From: Clostridiales bacterium Firm_16
GTDB taxonomy: Bacteria > Bacillota > Clostridia > Saccharofermentanales > Saccharofermentanaceae
NCBI GenBank assembly: GCA_001604185.1
Contig: LVAV01000022.1
Coordinates: forward strand, 124,851 to 188,850
Direction: 5' to 3'
DNA length: 64,000 nt
The first letter of the stretch is position 1, and each line of letters starts with the position of its first letter. Of the stretch, positions 17,021 to 25,412 are shown one piece after another. The translations under genes and the position numbers were made by a program. The notes beneath the pieces were generated by a model. The model worked only from the letters and a program-made list of their open reading frames with translations, searched no databases and was not told the DNA's origin.

Positions 17021-17335
17021 TCAGCCCTGGATAAAGGCAAGGAGTTTCTCCTTGGGCTGCAGTCCGATGGCGGTACGTTTAGCCTCGCCATTCTCGAACA
17101 GGATCAGGCAGGGGATAGAAGAGATCTTGTATTCAATGGCCAGATCACGCTCATCATCTACATTTACTTTGCCGACTTTGATCTTGCCTTCGTACTCCTG
17201 CGCGATCTCTGCCAGTACCGGACCCAGCATCTGGCACGGTCCGCACCAGGTTGCCCAGAAATCTACTACGACAGGAATGTCAGATTCTAATACCTCTCTC
17301 TGAAAGTTTTCTTTGGTAATTGTAATTTCAGCCAT
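17021..17335 (-). CDS. trxA: Thioredoxin
   Basis: A 104-residue thioredoxin with the standard WCGPC active site (Cys31, Cys34), the buried Asp25 in VVVDFWA, and the cis-proline loop SSIPCLILF. It is a general cytoplasmic disulfide reductase. An extra cysteine follows the cis-proline (SIPC), which is less common. The gene lies 10 bases downstream of a ferredoxin-thioredoxin-reductase-like gene, and GAGGTAACC precedes its ATG. The pairing suggests that this thioredoxin may receive electrons from ferredoxin through that protein rather than, or in addition to, NADPH via TrxB. No trxB is in the window. Confidence 0.95.
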   Translation of the reverse strand: MAEITITKENFQREVLESDIPVVVDFWATWCGPCQMLGPVLAEIAQEYEGKIKVGKVNVDDERDLAIEYKISSIPCLILFENGEAKRTAIGLQPKEKLLAFIQG

Positions 17336-17345
17336 AATGGTTACC

Positions 17346-17549
17346 TCACTTTTCTAAACTCTTATAGTACAGCAAGCAGTGACAGAAGCCCTCGAATTCA
17401 GGATCGGCGATCTGATCGCGGAATTCCTGGCACATACACTTGGTTTCTTCCGTTCTTTCGAGACGACAGGGACAATATCCTCCTGTACGCTTTAATCCTT
17501 CTCGGATCGTGTTAACGATATTCTGATCCGGGTTCAGTGTTACAGCCAT
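17346..17549 (-). CDS. Ferredoxin-thioredoxin reductase catalytic-chain-like protein
   Basis: A 67-residue protein with three Cys-x-Cys pairs: CPC at residues 26-28, CMC at 38-40 and CHC at 56-58, in the contexts GYCPCR, KCMCQEF and GFCHCLLY. This matches the FtrB catalytic fold, in which a 4Fe-4S cluster sits next to a redox disulfide that reduces thioredoxin. Plant and cyanobacterial FTR have CPC-X16-CPC-X8-CHC; here the spacing is X9 and X15, with the same total of 27 residues between the outer pairs. No variable chain is present. A strong AGGAGG lies 7 bases before the ATG. It is 10 bases upstream of trxA, its likely partner. The family call is good; the electron donor is inferred. Confidence 0.85.
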   Translation of the reverse strand: MAVTLNPDQNIVNTIREGLKRTGGYCPCRLERTEETKCMCQEFRDQIADPEFEGFCHCLLYYKSLEK

Positions 17550-17636
17550 AGCGTTTCCTCCTGATCTGTATTCAATAATGGTTCATCATGCTCAAGTACT
17601 ATATTACTTGTAATGCGTGAAATTGAGAAGAGAAGA

Positions 17637-17674
17637 TACAAAAAAAGAGGATCGATGCTTCGCAACGATCCTCT
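17637..17674 (-). terminator. Rho-independent terminator of the HEAT-repeat gene
   Basis: AGAGGATCG pairs with CGATCCTCT. On the minus strand the stem is followed by TTTTTTTGT. It lies 23 bases past the stop codon. Confidence 0.88.
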
Positions 17675-17696
17675 GATTCATGTCATATCATTCGAA

Positions 17697-18038
17697 TTAT
17701 ACAACAGGAGTCTTCATCTTGTCGTATGCTTCTCTTGCGACAGCTCGAACGCTTGGATCAGAATCTGCAAAGGCCAGCTTCTTGAGATACTCTTCACAAT
17801 GCTTCGCATTGATCATACCTGCTGATTCTGCAGCCGCTGCGCGTACCAGTGGAGAAGTGTCTCTAAAGAGGGGAATCAGATGCATACCTGACTCGTATGT
17901 ACTAATCTGCCCCATTGCCTTCGCTACTGCAATACGGATCTCGTCTTCAGGATCCTCAGCCATCTTCAACAGCGCGCCCAGATTCTGTTTCTTACCGAGC
18001 TTCTCGATTTTTTCGGTTAATCTATCAATTTTTGCCAT
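17697..18038 (-). CDS. Small HEAT-repeat protein
   Basis: A 113-residue helical protein with two to three HEAT/PBS-lyase-like repeats: LGALLKMAEDPEDEIRIAVAKAMGQI, then LIPLFRDTSPLVRAAAAESAG, then LKKLAFADSDPSVRAVAREAYDKM. Such repeats bind protein partners; no catalytic residues are expected. The start at 18038 (MAKIDRLTEK) follows AAAGGGG at good spacing; the frame extends 17 codons further upstream without a ribosome site. It is a single gene with its own terminator. Partner unknown. Confidence 0.85.
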   Translation of the reverse strand: MAKIDRLTEKIEKLGKKQNLGALLKMAEDPEDEIRIAVAKAMGQISTYESGMHLIPLFRDTSPLVRAAAAESAGMINAKHCEEYLKKLAFADSDPSVRAVAREAYDKMKTPVV

Positions 18039-18474
18039 CCGGATCGCCCCTTTCTTTAAGTGTTTGTAGTTTCTATTTAGATTATGCACTTCTTTTCTCG
18101 TTTGCGCTATAGGTAAATGAGAATATCTATAAAAAAAATTGTTTCGTAATTGTGAACGAATCGACTTTTATCTTAATTCTTTTTAAGAGGTTTTGCCAGG
18201 GAGAATCGGTGCAAATGTTTTCCGAGTGGAAGTGCTGTAGTTGCGGATACCTGGGAATAGGACATCTTAATGGATTTCGTAAAAATCTGTTCGCGATAAA
18301 AGGTTAAAATGATTTGACGGACTAGAATGTGAGTGGTTGAAATGTGTACAAGAATGACACATTTCGAAAAAAGTGTTTCCTCTTTTCAGATTGGTTTGGT
18401 AAACTGTTATAGGTTAAATGAAGAGGTTTCCGGACAGGTTATTCTCTTCGATGTTCGTCTGATAGGAGGAAAGA
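18039..18474. other. Non-coding divergent region between HEAT and CapA-like genes
   Basis: This is a 436-base gap with no supported gene, AT-rich around 18120-18180. A weak extended -10 candidate for the CapA-like gene is TGGTAAACT at 18397-18405. No RNA structure or known riboswitch was recognised. Confidence 0.4.
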
Positions 18475-19596
18475 ATGCGTAGGATCAAGAGCTTGGCTAA
18501 AATCTTATGTCTGAGTCTTATCATCCCCATCTTTACGATGACCTCCTGTGACCTGCTTCCCGGGAAAGAGACGACTGCTTCTTCGACAGTGGTCACGACT
18601 ACGACAACGACCGCCGCTCCGACGGATACACCCACACCGACGCCTACATTTACTCCGACACCGACCCCGAGTCCGACACCGACCCCGGAACCGACTCCGA
18701 CGGAGATCATTGTCAGTTTCATCGGAGATACAACGCTGGGAGAACAGCGCAACCACGCCGGTATGTCTTATTGTTTCACCAATGTTGTCGGCACTAACTA
18801 TTCCTATCCCTTTCAGTATGCCAAGGAGTACCTGGAGAAGGACGATATGACACTGGTTAATCTGGAAGGACCTTTGACGACTTCTACGAAACTTCGCCCG
18901 GATCGGGAGATCTACCTTAAAGGTGATCCTAGATTTGTGGAAGTCTTGAAGCAGGGAAGCATCGAATGTGCTAACCTTGCCAATAACCATCAGTACGACT
19001 ATACGGAAGAGGGTGCGCAGGAAACCAGAAATACACTGGATCAGGCCGGCATCATCTGGAGTGATTCGACCCATTTCTCGACATATGAGGTCAAGGGAGT
19101 CAAGATCGGTATGGCGGGTTTCAACTTTACCTATGAAAGAAAACAGTACTATAAAGCCATAGATAAGCTTCGTGAGCAGGGGTGCGATATCGTCATCATC
19201 TCCTGTCATATCGGTGTAGAGAAGATGTATGAGCCTGAGAATGCAGCCATTGAGCTGGCTCACGATGTAATCGACTATGGTGCGGACATCTATGTGGGGT
19301 CTCATCCGCATCGTCTGCAGCCGGTGGAATTTTATAACGGTAAATATATTATATATAGTGAGTCCAATTTCTGCTTCGGAGGACAACCCTGGCTGTCCGA
19401 TCCGGATACGGCGATCTTCCAGTGCGCGTTCTATGTTGAGGATGGGCGGGTGAAGTATAGCCGGATGGAGTGTATTCCTTTCTCCATGCGTTCTACCGGA
19501 AGCGGAAATGACTATTGTCCTGTGGCCTATCAGAAGGGCACTGAAGAGTATACCCGCGTCATGAACAAACTGCGCTGGTCGGACGAAAATGAATAA
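18475..19596 (+). CDS. CapA-family lipoprotein (metallophosphatase-like)
   Basis: A 373-residue lipoprotein. The signal ends in the lipobox TMTSC (Cys25), followed by a Thr-rich and then Pro-Thr repeat linker to about residue 78. The rest is a PGA_cap/CapA fold related to metallophosphatases: SFIGDTTLGE (metal site 1), NLEGPLT, NLANNHQYDY, SCHIGVE and GSHPHRLQPVE, ending with IYSESNF where CapA proteins usually have YSxGNF. CapA proteins take part in poly-gamma-glutamate or other capsule export, but many homologues have unknown roles. No capB, capC or pgs genes adjoin, so a capsule function is not implied. AGGAGG lies 6 bases before the ATG. A terminator follows. Confidence 0.9.
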   Translation: MRRIKSLAKILCLSLIIPIFTMTSCDLLPGKETTASSTVVTTTTTTAAPTDTPTPTPTFTPTPTPSPTPTPEPTPTEIIVSFIGDTTLGEQRNHAGMSYCFTNVVGTNYSYPFQYAKEYLEKDDMTLVNLEGPLTTSTKLRPDREIYLKGDPRFVEVLKQGSIECANLANNHQYDYTEEGAQETRNTLDQAGIIWSDSTHFSTYEVKGVKIGMAGFNFTYERKQYYKAIDKLREQGCDIVIISCHIGVEKMYEPENAAIELAHDVIDYGADIYVGSHPHRLQPVEFYNGKYIIYSESNFCFGGQPWLSDPDTAIFQCAFYVEDGRVKYSRMECIPFSMRSTGSGNDYCPVAYQKGTEEYTRVMNKLRWSDENE

Positions 19597-19605
19597 GAGA
19601 ACCGG

Positions 19606-19662
19606 AAAACGGTGTTTTTACAGAAATTGAAAAATTGATGGTAAGAAGCACCGTTTTTGTTT
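19606..19662 (+). terminator. Terminator between the CapA-like gene and purE
   Basis: AAAACGGTGTTTTT pairs with AAGAAGCACCGTTTT (14 pairs, two G-U) around a long loop, then TTTGTTTTA follows. Confidence 0.7.
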
Positions 19663-19668
19663 TATAAT
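19663..19668 (+). promoter_or_regulatory. Possible -10 element for the purine genes
   Basis: TATAAT lies 45 bases before the purE start, directly after the terminator. No -35 is found at 17 bases. The leader is too short for a purine riboswitch. Confidence 0.35.
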
Positions 19669-19712
19669 AGGTCTGTTCTTTTTTTATATAAGATACGGAG
19701 GCATAAAGAGCC

Positions 19713-20222
19713 ATGGCGAATGGAAAAGTATTAGTAGTAATGGGGAGTGACTCGGATTTTCCGGTTATGGAAGGTTGCTTCAAGCTCCTGAAGAAGTTCG
19801 GAATTCCCTTCGATGCGAAGGTGTGTTCGGCACACAGGACCCCGGATCTGGCGGCGAAGATCGCGTCTTCGGCCAAGGAGGACGGTTACAGTGTGATCAT
19901 TGCGGCGGCAGGACTGGCTGCCCATCTTGCAGGTGTCATCGCAGCCCATACGGTGCTCCCGGTGATCGGCGTTCCTTGTAAGGGTGGCGCACTGCATGGT
20001 GTGGATGCTCTTTATGCAGTAGTTCAGATGCCGACCGGTATCCCGGTTGCCACTGTGGCGATCGACGGTGGAAGCAACGCAGCGATCCTGGCTGCACAGA
20101 TGCTGGCACTTAGCGATGCATCTCTTTCCGACAAATTAAGTGAATATAAAGCCGGTCTGGCCGCTTCGGTCGCCGAACGGGACGCACGGCTTCAAGAAAA
20201 AATAGCAAATCTGGGGGAGTAA
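19713..20222 (+). CDS. purE: N5-carboxyaminoimidazole ribonucleotide mutase
   Basis: A 169-residue class I PurE that converts N5-CAIR to CAIR in purine synthesis. Hallmarks are VMGSDSDFPVM at the N-terminus, CSAHRTPD (catalytic His), and AAAGLAAHLAGVIAAHT followed by PVIGVPCKGGALHGVDAL. Length is normal. ACGGAGG lies 11 bases before the ATG. It is the first gene of a purine cluster and purF starts 4 bases after it. The usual partner purK, and purC, are not present here. Certain by sequence. Confidence 0.97.
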   Translation: MANGKVLVVMGSDSDFPVMEGCFKLLKKFGIPFDAKVCSAHRTPDLAAKIASSAKEDGYSVIIAAAGLAAHLAGVIAAHTVLPVIGVPCKGGALHGVDALYAVVQMPTGIPVATVAIDGGSNAAILAAQMLALSDASLSDKLSEYKAGLAASVAERDARLQEKIANLGE

Positions 20223-20226
20223 CACT

Positions 20227-21651
20227 ATGAGCAGTAAATGGCAGGAAGAATGCGGTGTATTCGGTGTTTTTGACACAAAGAAGACCAATCCCGACATTTC
20301 CAAACTCACGTATTACGGTATCTTCTCGCTGCAGCACCGCGGTCAGGCGTCTGCCGGTATCGTAGTCAACCACGAAGGACAGTTCCTCTGTCACAAGGCC
20401 CATGGTCTGGTAGCGGATGTTTTCGATGACCTGCACCTGGGAACATTGACCGGACACGCGGCAATCGGTCACGTACGTACGCCGGCACCGAACGAGAGCG
20501 GCTATGACATCGTTCAGCCGATGCAGATCAAGTCCCATTCCGGACAGATCGCGATCTCTATCAACGGTTCGATCCTGAATGCAGAAGCGCTTCGTGAATC
20601 CTTAAAGGAAATCGGTGCGATCTTCCAGACCACCGCAGACTTTGAGGTCCTGCTTTCCCTTATCGCCAGAAACCGTGTTTCTACGGATTCCCTCGAGGGT
20701 GCGATCCAGAAGATGATGAGCGAGCTTAAGGGGGCATATGCGTTCCTCGTTATGAGTGAAGACAGAATCATCGGTGCCAGAGATCCTCTCGGACTTCGTC
20801 CGTTGGTTTTGGGTAAGAAAGATGATATGTATATGCTGGCCTCCGAGAACTGCGCATTCGATGCCATCGGAGCCGAGACCATCCGCGACGTACTGCCGGG
20901 TGAGATCATCACTATCACAGAAGAGGGTTATACTTCCATCTTCACCGTTCCGGAAGACTGCGCACATAAGAATGGTAAACTCTGTATCTTCGAGTTCGTT
21001 TATCTGGCTCGTCCGGACAGCTTCATCGATGGTACAAGTGTATACGAATCCCGTGTAAATACAGGTCGTGCACTGGCTCGTGAGTGCCCATGTGATGCAG
21101 ACCTCGTTGTTGCCGCTCCGGACTCCGGTATCGCCGCAGCCATCGGTTATGCACAGGAAAGCGGTATTACATATGGACAGGCTCTTCTGAAGAACCGTTA
21201 TGTAGGCCGTACCTTTATCGAAGGCACACAGGCTGCCCGTGAGATGGCGGTAAGACTGAAGTTCTCCGTTCTGAAGACGGCGGTAAAGGATAAGAAGATC
21301 GTCATCATCGACGACTCTGTTGTTCGTGGTACAACTACGAAACATATTATTTCCTTCCTGCGTGAGGAAGGCGCAAAAGAAGTACATCTCCGTGTTGCTT
21401 CTCCGCCGGTTAAGTTCCCGTGCTACTATGGCGTATCTGCTTCCGAAGCAGAGATGCTGCCGGCACGTTCCATGAGTGTTGAAGAGATCCGTGATATGCT
21501 CGGTGCCGATTCCCTCGGTTATGTCAGCCTGGAAGGCCTGAAGGCTTCTACCGAAGGTGCACTCTGCGGTCACTGTTCCGCATGCTTCGACGGTATCTTC
21601 CCGGCAGGTATTCCGGAAGAGTCCGGTGAAGATTCTCCGCATAAGATCTGA
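20227..21651 (+). CDS. purF: Amidophosphoribosyltransferase
   Basis: A 474-residue glutamine PRPP amidotransferase, first committed step of purine synthesis. A short propeptide (MSSKWQEE) precedes Cys9, the N-terminal nucleophile of the glutaminase domain after processing (ECGVFGVF). HVRTPAPNESG and SINGSILN belong to the glutaminase site. The PRPP loop is IVIIDDSVVRGTT. The C-terminus has LCGHCSACFDGIFP, the cysteine pattern of the B. subtilis-type enzyme that carries a 4Fe-4S cluster, so oxygen sensitivity is expected. It is tightly spaced between purE and purN. Confidence 0.97.
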   Translation: MSSKWQEECGVFGVFDTKKTNPDISKLTYYGIFSLQHRGQASAGIVVNHEGQFLCHKAHGLVADVFDDLHLGTLTGHAAIGHVRTPAPNESGYDIVQPMQIKSHSGQIAISINGSILNAEALRESLKEIGAIFQTTADFEVLLSLIARNRVSTDSLEGAIQKMMSELKGAYAFLVMSEDRIIGARDPLGLRPLVLGKKDDMYMLASENCAFDAIGAETIRDVLPGEIITITEEGYTSIFTVPEDCAHKNGKLCIFEFVYLARPDSFIDGTSVYESRVNTGRALARECPCDADLVVAAPDSGIAAAIGYAQESGITYGQALLKNRYVGRTFIEGTQAAREMAVRLKFSVLKTAVKDKKIVIIDDSVVRGTTTKHIISFLREEGAKEVHLRVASPPVKFPCYYGVSASEAEMLPARSMSVEEIRDMLGADSLGYVSLEGLKASTEGALCGHCSACFDGIFPAGIPEESGEDSPHKI

Positions 21652-21660
21652 GGCGTGCCC

Positions 21661-22281
21661 ATGAAGATAGCAGTATTTGTCAGCGGTGGCGGCACGAACC
21701 TGCAGGCGATCATAGACAAGATCGCATCCGGAGAGATCCGCAATGTGGAGATTGCCGAAGTCATCGCCAGTAATGACAGAGCTTACGCCATAGAGAGAGC
21801 AGCGAAGGCGGGTATCCCCAGTCAGGTTATCTCTAAGAAACAACTTGGGGATGAGGCCTATGACAACGCCACTCTCGAGGAATTGAATTCTCTGGGAGTC
21901 GAACTGGTCGTACTGGCCGGTTTCCTCTCTATGCTGGGGCCGAAGACCGTAAAGGCTTACGCCAACCGGATCATCAATATCCATCCGGCATTGATCCCGG
22001 CGTTCTGCGGAAAGGGTATGTATGGTATCCGTCCTCATGAGGCGGTACTGGCCAAGGGCGCCAAGATTTCCGGTGCTACGGTCCACTTCGTCAACGAGAA
22101 CTATGACGAAGGACCGATCATCCTTCAGAAAGCGGTGGATGTTCTTCAGGACGATACACCGGAGACGCTGCAACAGCGGATCATGAAGGAATGCGAACAG
22201 GTCATTCTCCCGAAAGCAATTCAGCTTATCGCGGATGGCAAGATAGAAGTAGTTAATAATTTGGTAAGAATCAAGAACTGA
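21661..22281 (+). CDS. purN: Phosphoribosylglycinamide formyltransferase
   Basis: A 206-residue formyl-THF-dependent GAR transformylase. It shows KIAVFVSGGGTNLQAI (phosphate loop), then NIHPALIPAFCGKGMYG with the catalytic Asn and His, and VHFVNENYDEGPII with the catalytic Asp. The ATG at 21661 is 7 bases after a GAGG that overlaps the purF stop; an in-frame GTG at 21655 is only 1 base from it. In many Clostridia purM lies between purF and purN. It is missing here. Confidence 0.96.
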   Translation: MKIAVFVSGGGTNLQAIIDKIASGEIRNVEIAEVIASNDRAYAIERAAKAGIPSQVISKKQLGDEAYDNATLEELNSLGVELVVLAGFLSMLGPKTVKAYANRIINIHPALIPAFCGKGMYGIRPHEAVLAKGAKISGATVHFVNENYDEGPIILQKAVDVLQDDTPETLQQRIMKECEQVILPKAIQLIADGKIEVVNNLVRIKN

Positions 22282-22299
22282 TTCGGAAAGGACGATAGT

Positions 22300-23844
22300 A
22301 TGATTAAAAGAGCGATTATCAGTGTATCCGACAAGACAGGCATCGCCGATTTTGCCAGAAAACTCGTAGAACTGAATGTAGAGATCCTCTCTACCGGCGG
22401 TACTGCGAAACTTCTTGAGAAGGAGGGCATCCCTTGTAAGGAAGTATCTGAAGTTACAGGTTTCCCGGAGTGCCTGGACGGACGTGTTAAGACACTGCAT
22501 CCGCTCCTCCACGGTGGTATCCTCGCTATGCGCGGTAATCCGGAGCACATGAAGAGAGTAGAAGAACTGGGTATCGGTCTGATCGACATGATCGTTGTTA
22601 ACCTTTATCCTTTCAAGGCTACTATCCAGAAGCCGGGCGTAGCTTTCGAAGAGTGTGTAGAGAATATCGACATCGGTGGTCCGTCCATGCTGCGTGCTGC
22701 TGCCAAGAACCATAAGGATGTTACCGTAATCACCGATCCGGAAGATTACGAGCAGGTCCTCTCCGAGATGAGAGCTACCGGCGATACGACTTACGAGACA
22801 CGTTTCAAGCTCGCTAAGAAAGTATTCGAGCACACCGCTGCTTACGATGCTCTGATCGCTAACTACTTCCTTTCCGTATCTGAAGACAAGACTCTGCCGA
22901 AGCAGTATACCGTTACATTTGATAAGGTTGCGGAGATGCGTTACGGTGAGAACCCGCACCAGAAGGCAACATTCTTCCAGAACGCTCTGCCGGTCAAGGG
23001 TTCCCTCGCAGAAGCCAAGCAGCTCAATGGTAAGGAACTTTCCTACAATAACATTTCCGATACAGACGCTACCATCAACTGCCTCAAGGAATTCGACGAG
23101 CCGACTGTAGTTGCTGTTAAGCACGCAAATCCGTGCGGTGTCGGTTCTGCTGACAATATCTACGATGCATGGGTCAAGGCTTATGAGGCTGACTCCGTAT
23201 CCATCTTCGGTGGTATCGTAGCGGCGAACCGTGAGATCGACGGTAAGACCGCTGAGGAAATGGCTAAGATCTTCCTCGAAGTTATCGTTGCTCCTTCCTA
23301 TACACAGGAAGCACTTGATATCCTCTGCGCCAAGAAGAACCTCCGTGTTCTCGTTCTGCCGGATATCGCAGCTCCGATCCCGGAGGGTGAGTACAACTAC
23401 AAGCGTGTTAACGGCGGTCTCCTGGTTCAGGATCACGACCGTGGAATCTACGACGAGGCTGAGCTGAAGACTGTTACCAAGACAGAGATCGATCCGGCTC
23501 TGAAGGACGATATGCTCTTCGCCATGAAGGTCGTTAAGCACGTTAAGTCCAACGGTATCGTTGTTGTTAAGAATAAGCAGACACTGGGTGTCGGCCCTGG
23601 CCAGACAAACCGTGTAGGCGCAGCGAAGATCGCTCTGGATTTCGCAGGTGAGAAGGCTAAGGGTGCCGTTCTTGGTTCCGATGCATTCTTCCCGTTCTCT
23701 GACTGTGTAGAGACTGCAAACGAGTACGGTATCACCGCGATTGTTCAGCCGGGCGGATCCATCCGTGACCAGGAGAGCATCGATGCTTGCGATAAGTACG
23801 GTATTGCAATGCTCTTTACCGGCGTTCGTCACTTCAGACATTGA
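22300..23844 (+). CDS. purH: Bifunctional AICAR formyltransferase/IMP cyclohydrolase
   Basis: A 514-residue two-domain enzyme for the last two steps to IMP. The N-terminal cyclohydrolase domain has ISVSDKTG, ILSTGGTAKLL and GRVKTLHPLLHGGIL. The C-terminal transformylase domain has AVKHANPCGVGSA (catalytic Lys-His) and GSDAFFPFSDCVE. GGAAAGG precedes the ATG by 9 bases. It is followed by a strong terminator at 23907-23946, so purE-purF-purN-purH is one transcription unit. Codon use is markedly biased toward preferred codons, suggesting high expression. Confidence 0.97.
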   Translation: MIKRAIISVSDKTGIADFARKLVELNVEILSTGGTAKLLEKEGIPCKEVSEVTGFPECLDGRVKTLHPLLHGGILAMRGNPEHMKRVEELGIGLIDMIVVNLYPFKATIQKPGVAFEECVENIDIGGPSMLRAAAKNHKDVTVITDPEDYEQVLSEMRATGDTTYETRFKLAKKVFEHTAAYDALIANYFLSVSEDKTLPKQYTVTFDKVAEMRYGENPHQKATFFQNALPVKGSLAEAKQLNGKELSYNNISDTDATINCLKEFDEPTVVAVKHANPCGVGSADNIYDAWVKAYEADSVSIFGGIVAANREIDGKTAEEMAKIFLEVIVAPSYTQEALDILCAKKNLRVLVLPDIAAPIPEGEYNYKRVNGGLLVQDHDRGIYDEAELKTVTKTEIDPALKDDMLFAMKVVKHVKSNGIVVVKNKQTLGVGPGQTNRVGAAKIALDFAGEKAKGAVLGSDAFFPFSDCVETANEYGITAIVQPGGSIRDQESIDACDKYGIAMLFTGVRHFRH

Positions 23845-23906
23845 TCTTTCTGATCCACTGATTCGGACTAAGGTGTTCCGAAATCGCAAAATAATATGAA
23901 GAAGTT

Positions 23907-23946
23907 GGTCCCCTGGGTGGAATTACAATCCGCCCAGGGGACTTTT
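23907..23946 (+). terminator. Rho-independent terminator after purH
   Basis: A GGTCCCCTGGGTGG arm pairs with CCGCCCAGGGGACT around an 8-base loop, followed by TTTTT. It ends the purEFNH transcript. Confidence 0.92.
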
Positions 23947-23973
23947 TCACAAGGAAGAAAAAAGAGGGAAGAG

Positions 23974-23982
23974 TGGTATAAT
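23974..23982 (+). promoter_or_regulatory. Extended -10 promoter of the zinc-ribbon membrane protein gene
   Basis: TGGTATAAT, identical to the element at 15087-15095, lies 39 bases before the ATG at 24022. There is no good -35. Confidence 0.55.
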
Positions 23983-24021
23983 GACTTTGGTTTATTAACG
24001 GAATACGGGGGGAATATAATA

Positions 24022-25302
24022 ATGGACTATTCAACATTAAGAAAGACGTACACAAGTGAACTGACGAATTTCTATCAGGGCGGTGCTTTCCCGAAGAATG
24101 TTTCGGCAGATCTGAGATACGGTCTGGACTGCCAGAGAAAGAGGGTAGCAAAGTTCGGACTCACGATGCAGAAGAAGTTCGAAAAGGACGGTGCAGAGAA
24201 CGAAAAGTCCTTCGAGCATATCCAGTATCCTTATACTTATACGCTTACGAAAAACAACTGTGACTATGAGACGGACTTTTATAAGGACGGAACCCGTGTG
24301 GGCCGTTCGGATATAACGGAAGAGACCCTATATACAGGAATACTGGAGAAACAGACACAGGGTCAGGAGCAGTATACCTGTAAGAACTGCGGACATACGA
24401 ATTTCCTTTCTAATTTTGCTTCCGGCTGTCCGATGTGCGGTACTACATACGAGATGCCGCAAATCTATCCGTGTATTACCGGCTATTATACAAGACCGAC
24501 GGTGATCAGTAAGAAACTATATAAAGGAATGATGAAAGGCGGCTTCTGGTACTTTGGCCTTCTTGGTGCGTTTTTCGGCCTTTTGGCAGGTCTGTCGATT
24601 GCCGATGAACAAGGACTTGCAGGCGCACAAGCAGTTGCGATGGTCATCTTCGCGACTGTGATTTTCGGCGGAGGCCTTCTGCTTTTCGGCTTTGTATTTT
24701 TCCATTTGATGCTGGGACCTGTCCTGGCCGCAAAAAAAGTGACTCAGGTGAGTAAGGAAGCACAGGATAGCCAGGCCGCTGCGGAAACAAAGGCGAGAAT
24801 GGAAGCGGACTTGAAGAAGTATGACGAAGCCTTTTCTTATGAATACTTTGAAGAGAAAGTGCTCTCACTGCTTCGAGGTATCGTTTTCTCGGATGATCGT
24901 GACAAGCTGACGATCTATGACAATCCCGATCCGCTTCGGTATATGGATAATATCGTAGATGTAGAATACCGTGGCACGCTTGAATATGTCGGAAGCAGTG
25001 TTGTTGATAATGTTCTTCGCGTCAGTGCAAAGGCCTATGTAACCTGTGCATACTATGAAAGTGCAACCGGAAAAGTGGAGTTTAGTAAGCATGTCTTTCA
25101 CATGATCCTTGCGAAAAAGGTGAAAAAAGAAGACTACGGTTTCACGATCCACGCGGTTAACTGTAAAAAGTGTGCCGGTTCCTTTGACGCGATCCATGTC
25201 AGCACATGTCCGTACTGCGGCTCGGAGTACTCGCTGATCGAGGATAACTGGGTCGTCAACCAGATCACCTGTGTAGAAACCACTCCGATGTATACAATGT
25301 AA
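24022..25302 (+). CDS. Membrane protein with two zinc ribbons, function unknown
   Basis: A 426-residue protein. A soluble N-terminal half leads to a zinc ribbon at about 114-137 (CKNCGHTN then CPMCGTTYE). Two transmembrane helices follow (about 172-195 and 202-232), then a charged coiled stretch (KEAQDSQAAAETKARMEADLKK). A domain beginning YEYFEEKVLSLLRGIVFSD loosely recalls Tim44-like folds. A second zinc ribbon is near the C-terminus (CKKCAGSFDAIHVSTCPYCGSEY). GGGGGG lies 8 bases before the ATG. It sits between purH and purD, but has its own promoter and lies after a terminator, so it is probably not a purine gene. The frame runs 42 codons upstream through the terminator; that extension is not used. 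Function not recognised. Confidence 0.83.
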   Translation: MDYSTLRKTYTSELTNFYQGGAFPKNVSADLRYGLDCQRKRVAKFGLTMQKKFEKDGAENEKSFEHIQYPYTYTLTKNNCDYETDFYKDGTRVGRSDITEETLYTGILEKQTQGQEQYTCKNCGHTNFLSNFASGCPMCGTTYEMPQIYPCITGYYTRPTVISKKLYKGMMKGGFWYFGLLGAFFGLLAGLSIADEQGLAGAQAVAMVIFATVIFGGGLLLFGFVFFHLMLGPVLAAKKVTQVSKEAQDSQAAAETKARMEADLKKYDEAFSYEYFEEKVLSLLRGIVFSDDRDKLTIYDNPDPLRYMDNIVDVEYRGTLEYVGSSVVDNVLRVSAKAYVTCAYYESATGKVEFSKHVFHMILAKKVKKEDYGFTIHAVNCKKCAGSFDAIHVSTCPYCGSEYSLIEDNWVVNQITCVETTPMYTM

Positions 25303-25334
25303 AATCACTTAGTGGTGGTATTTTCCGATGGGTT

Positions 25335-25343
25335 TGTTATAAT
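25335..25343 (+). promoter_or_regulatory. Extended -10 promoter of purD
   Basis: TGTTATAAT lies 69 bases before the purD ATG, with no clear -35. purD is therefore probably transcribed apart from purEFNH. Confidence 0.5.
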
Positions 25344-25412
25344 GAATTGTCAGGTCCGTGGATGTGCGTTTCTGCGACCCCATAGACAAACAAGATACCC
25401 GGAGGTTGATTC

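Noticed and set aside
18475-19596. Poly-gamma-glutamate capsule operon
   Set aside because: Only a CapA-like protein is present with no capB/pgsB or capC partners, and CapA-like lipoproteins are common outside capsule loci.
19597-19712. Purine riboswitch upstream of purE
   Set aside because: Between the terminator of the previous gene and purE only about 50 bases remain, too short for a purine or PRPP aptamer, and the conserved loop sequences are absent.
20602-23889. A 1,095-codon open frame on the minus strand opposite purF-purN-purH
   Set aside because: It mirrors highly biased codons of three certain purine genes, whose codon choice avoids stops in the antisense frame. The protein is low-complexity looking, rich in Arg, Asp, Cys and His, and has no domain or ribosome site.
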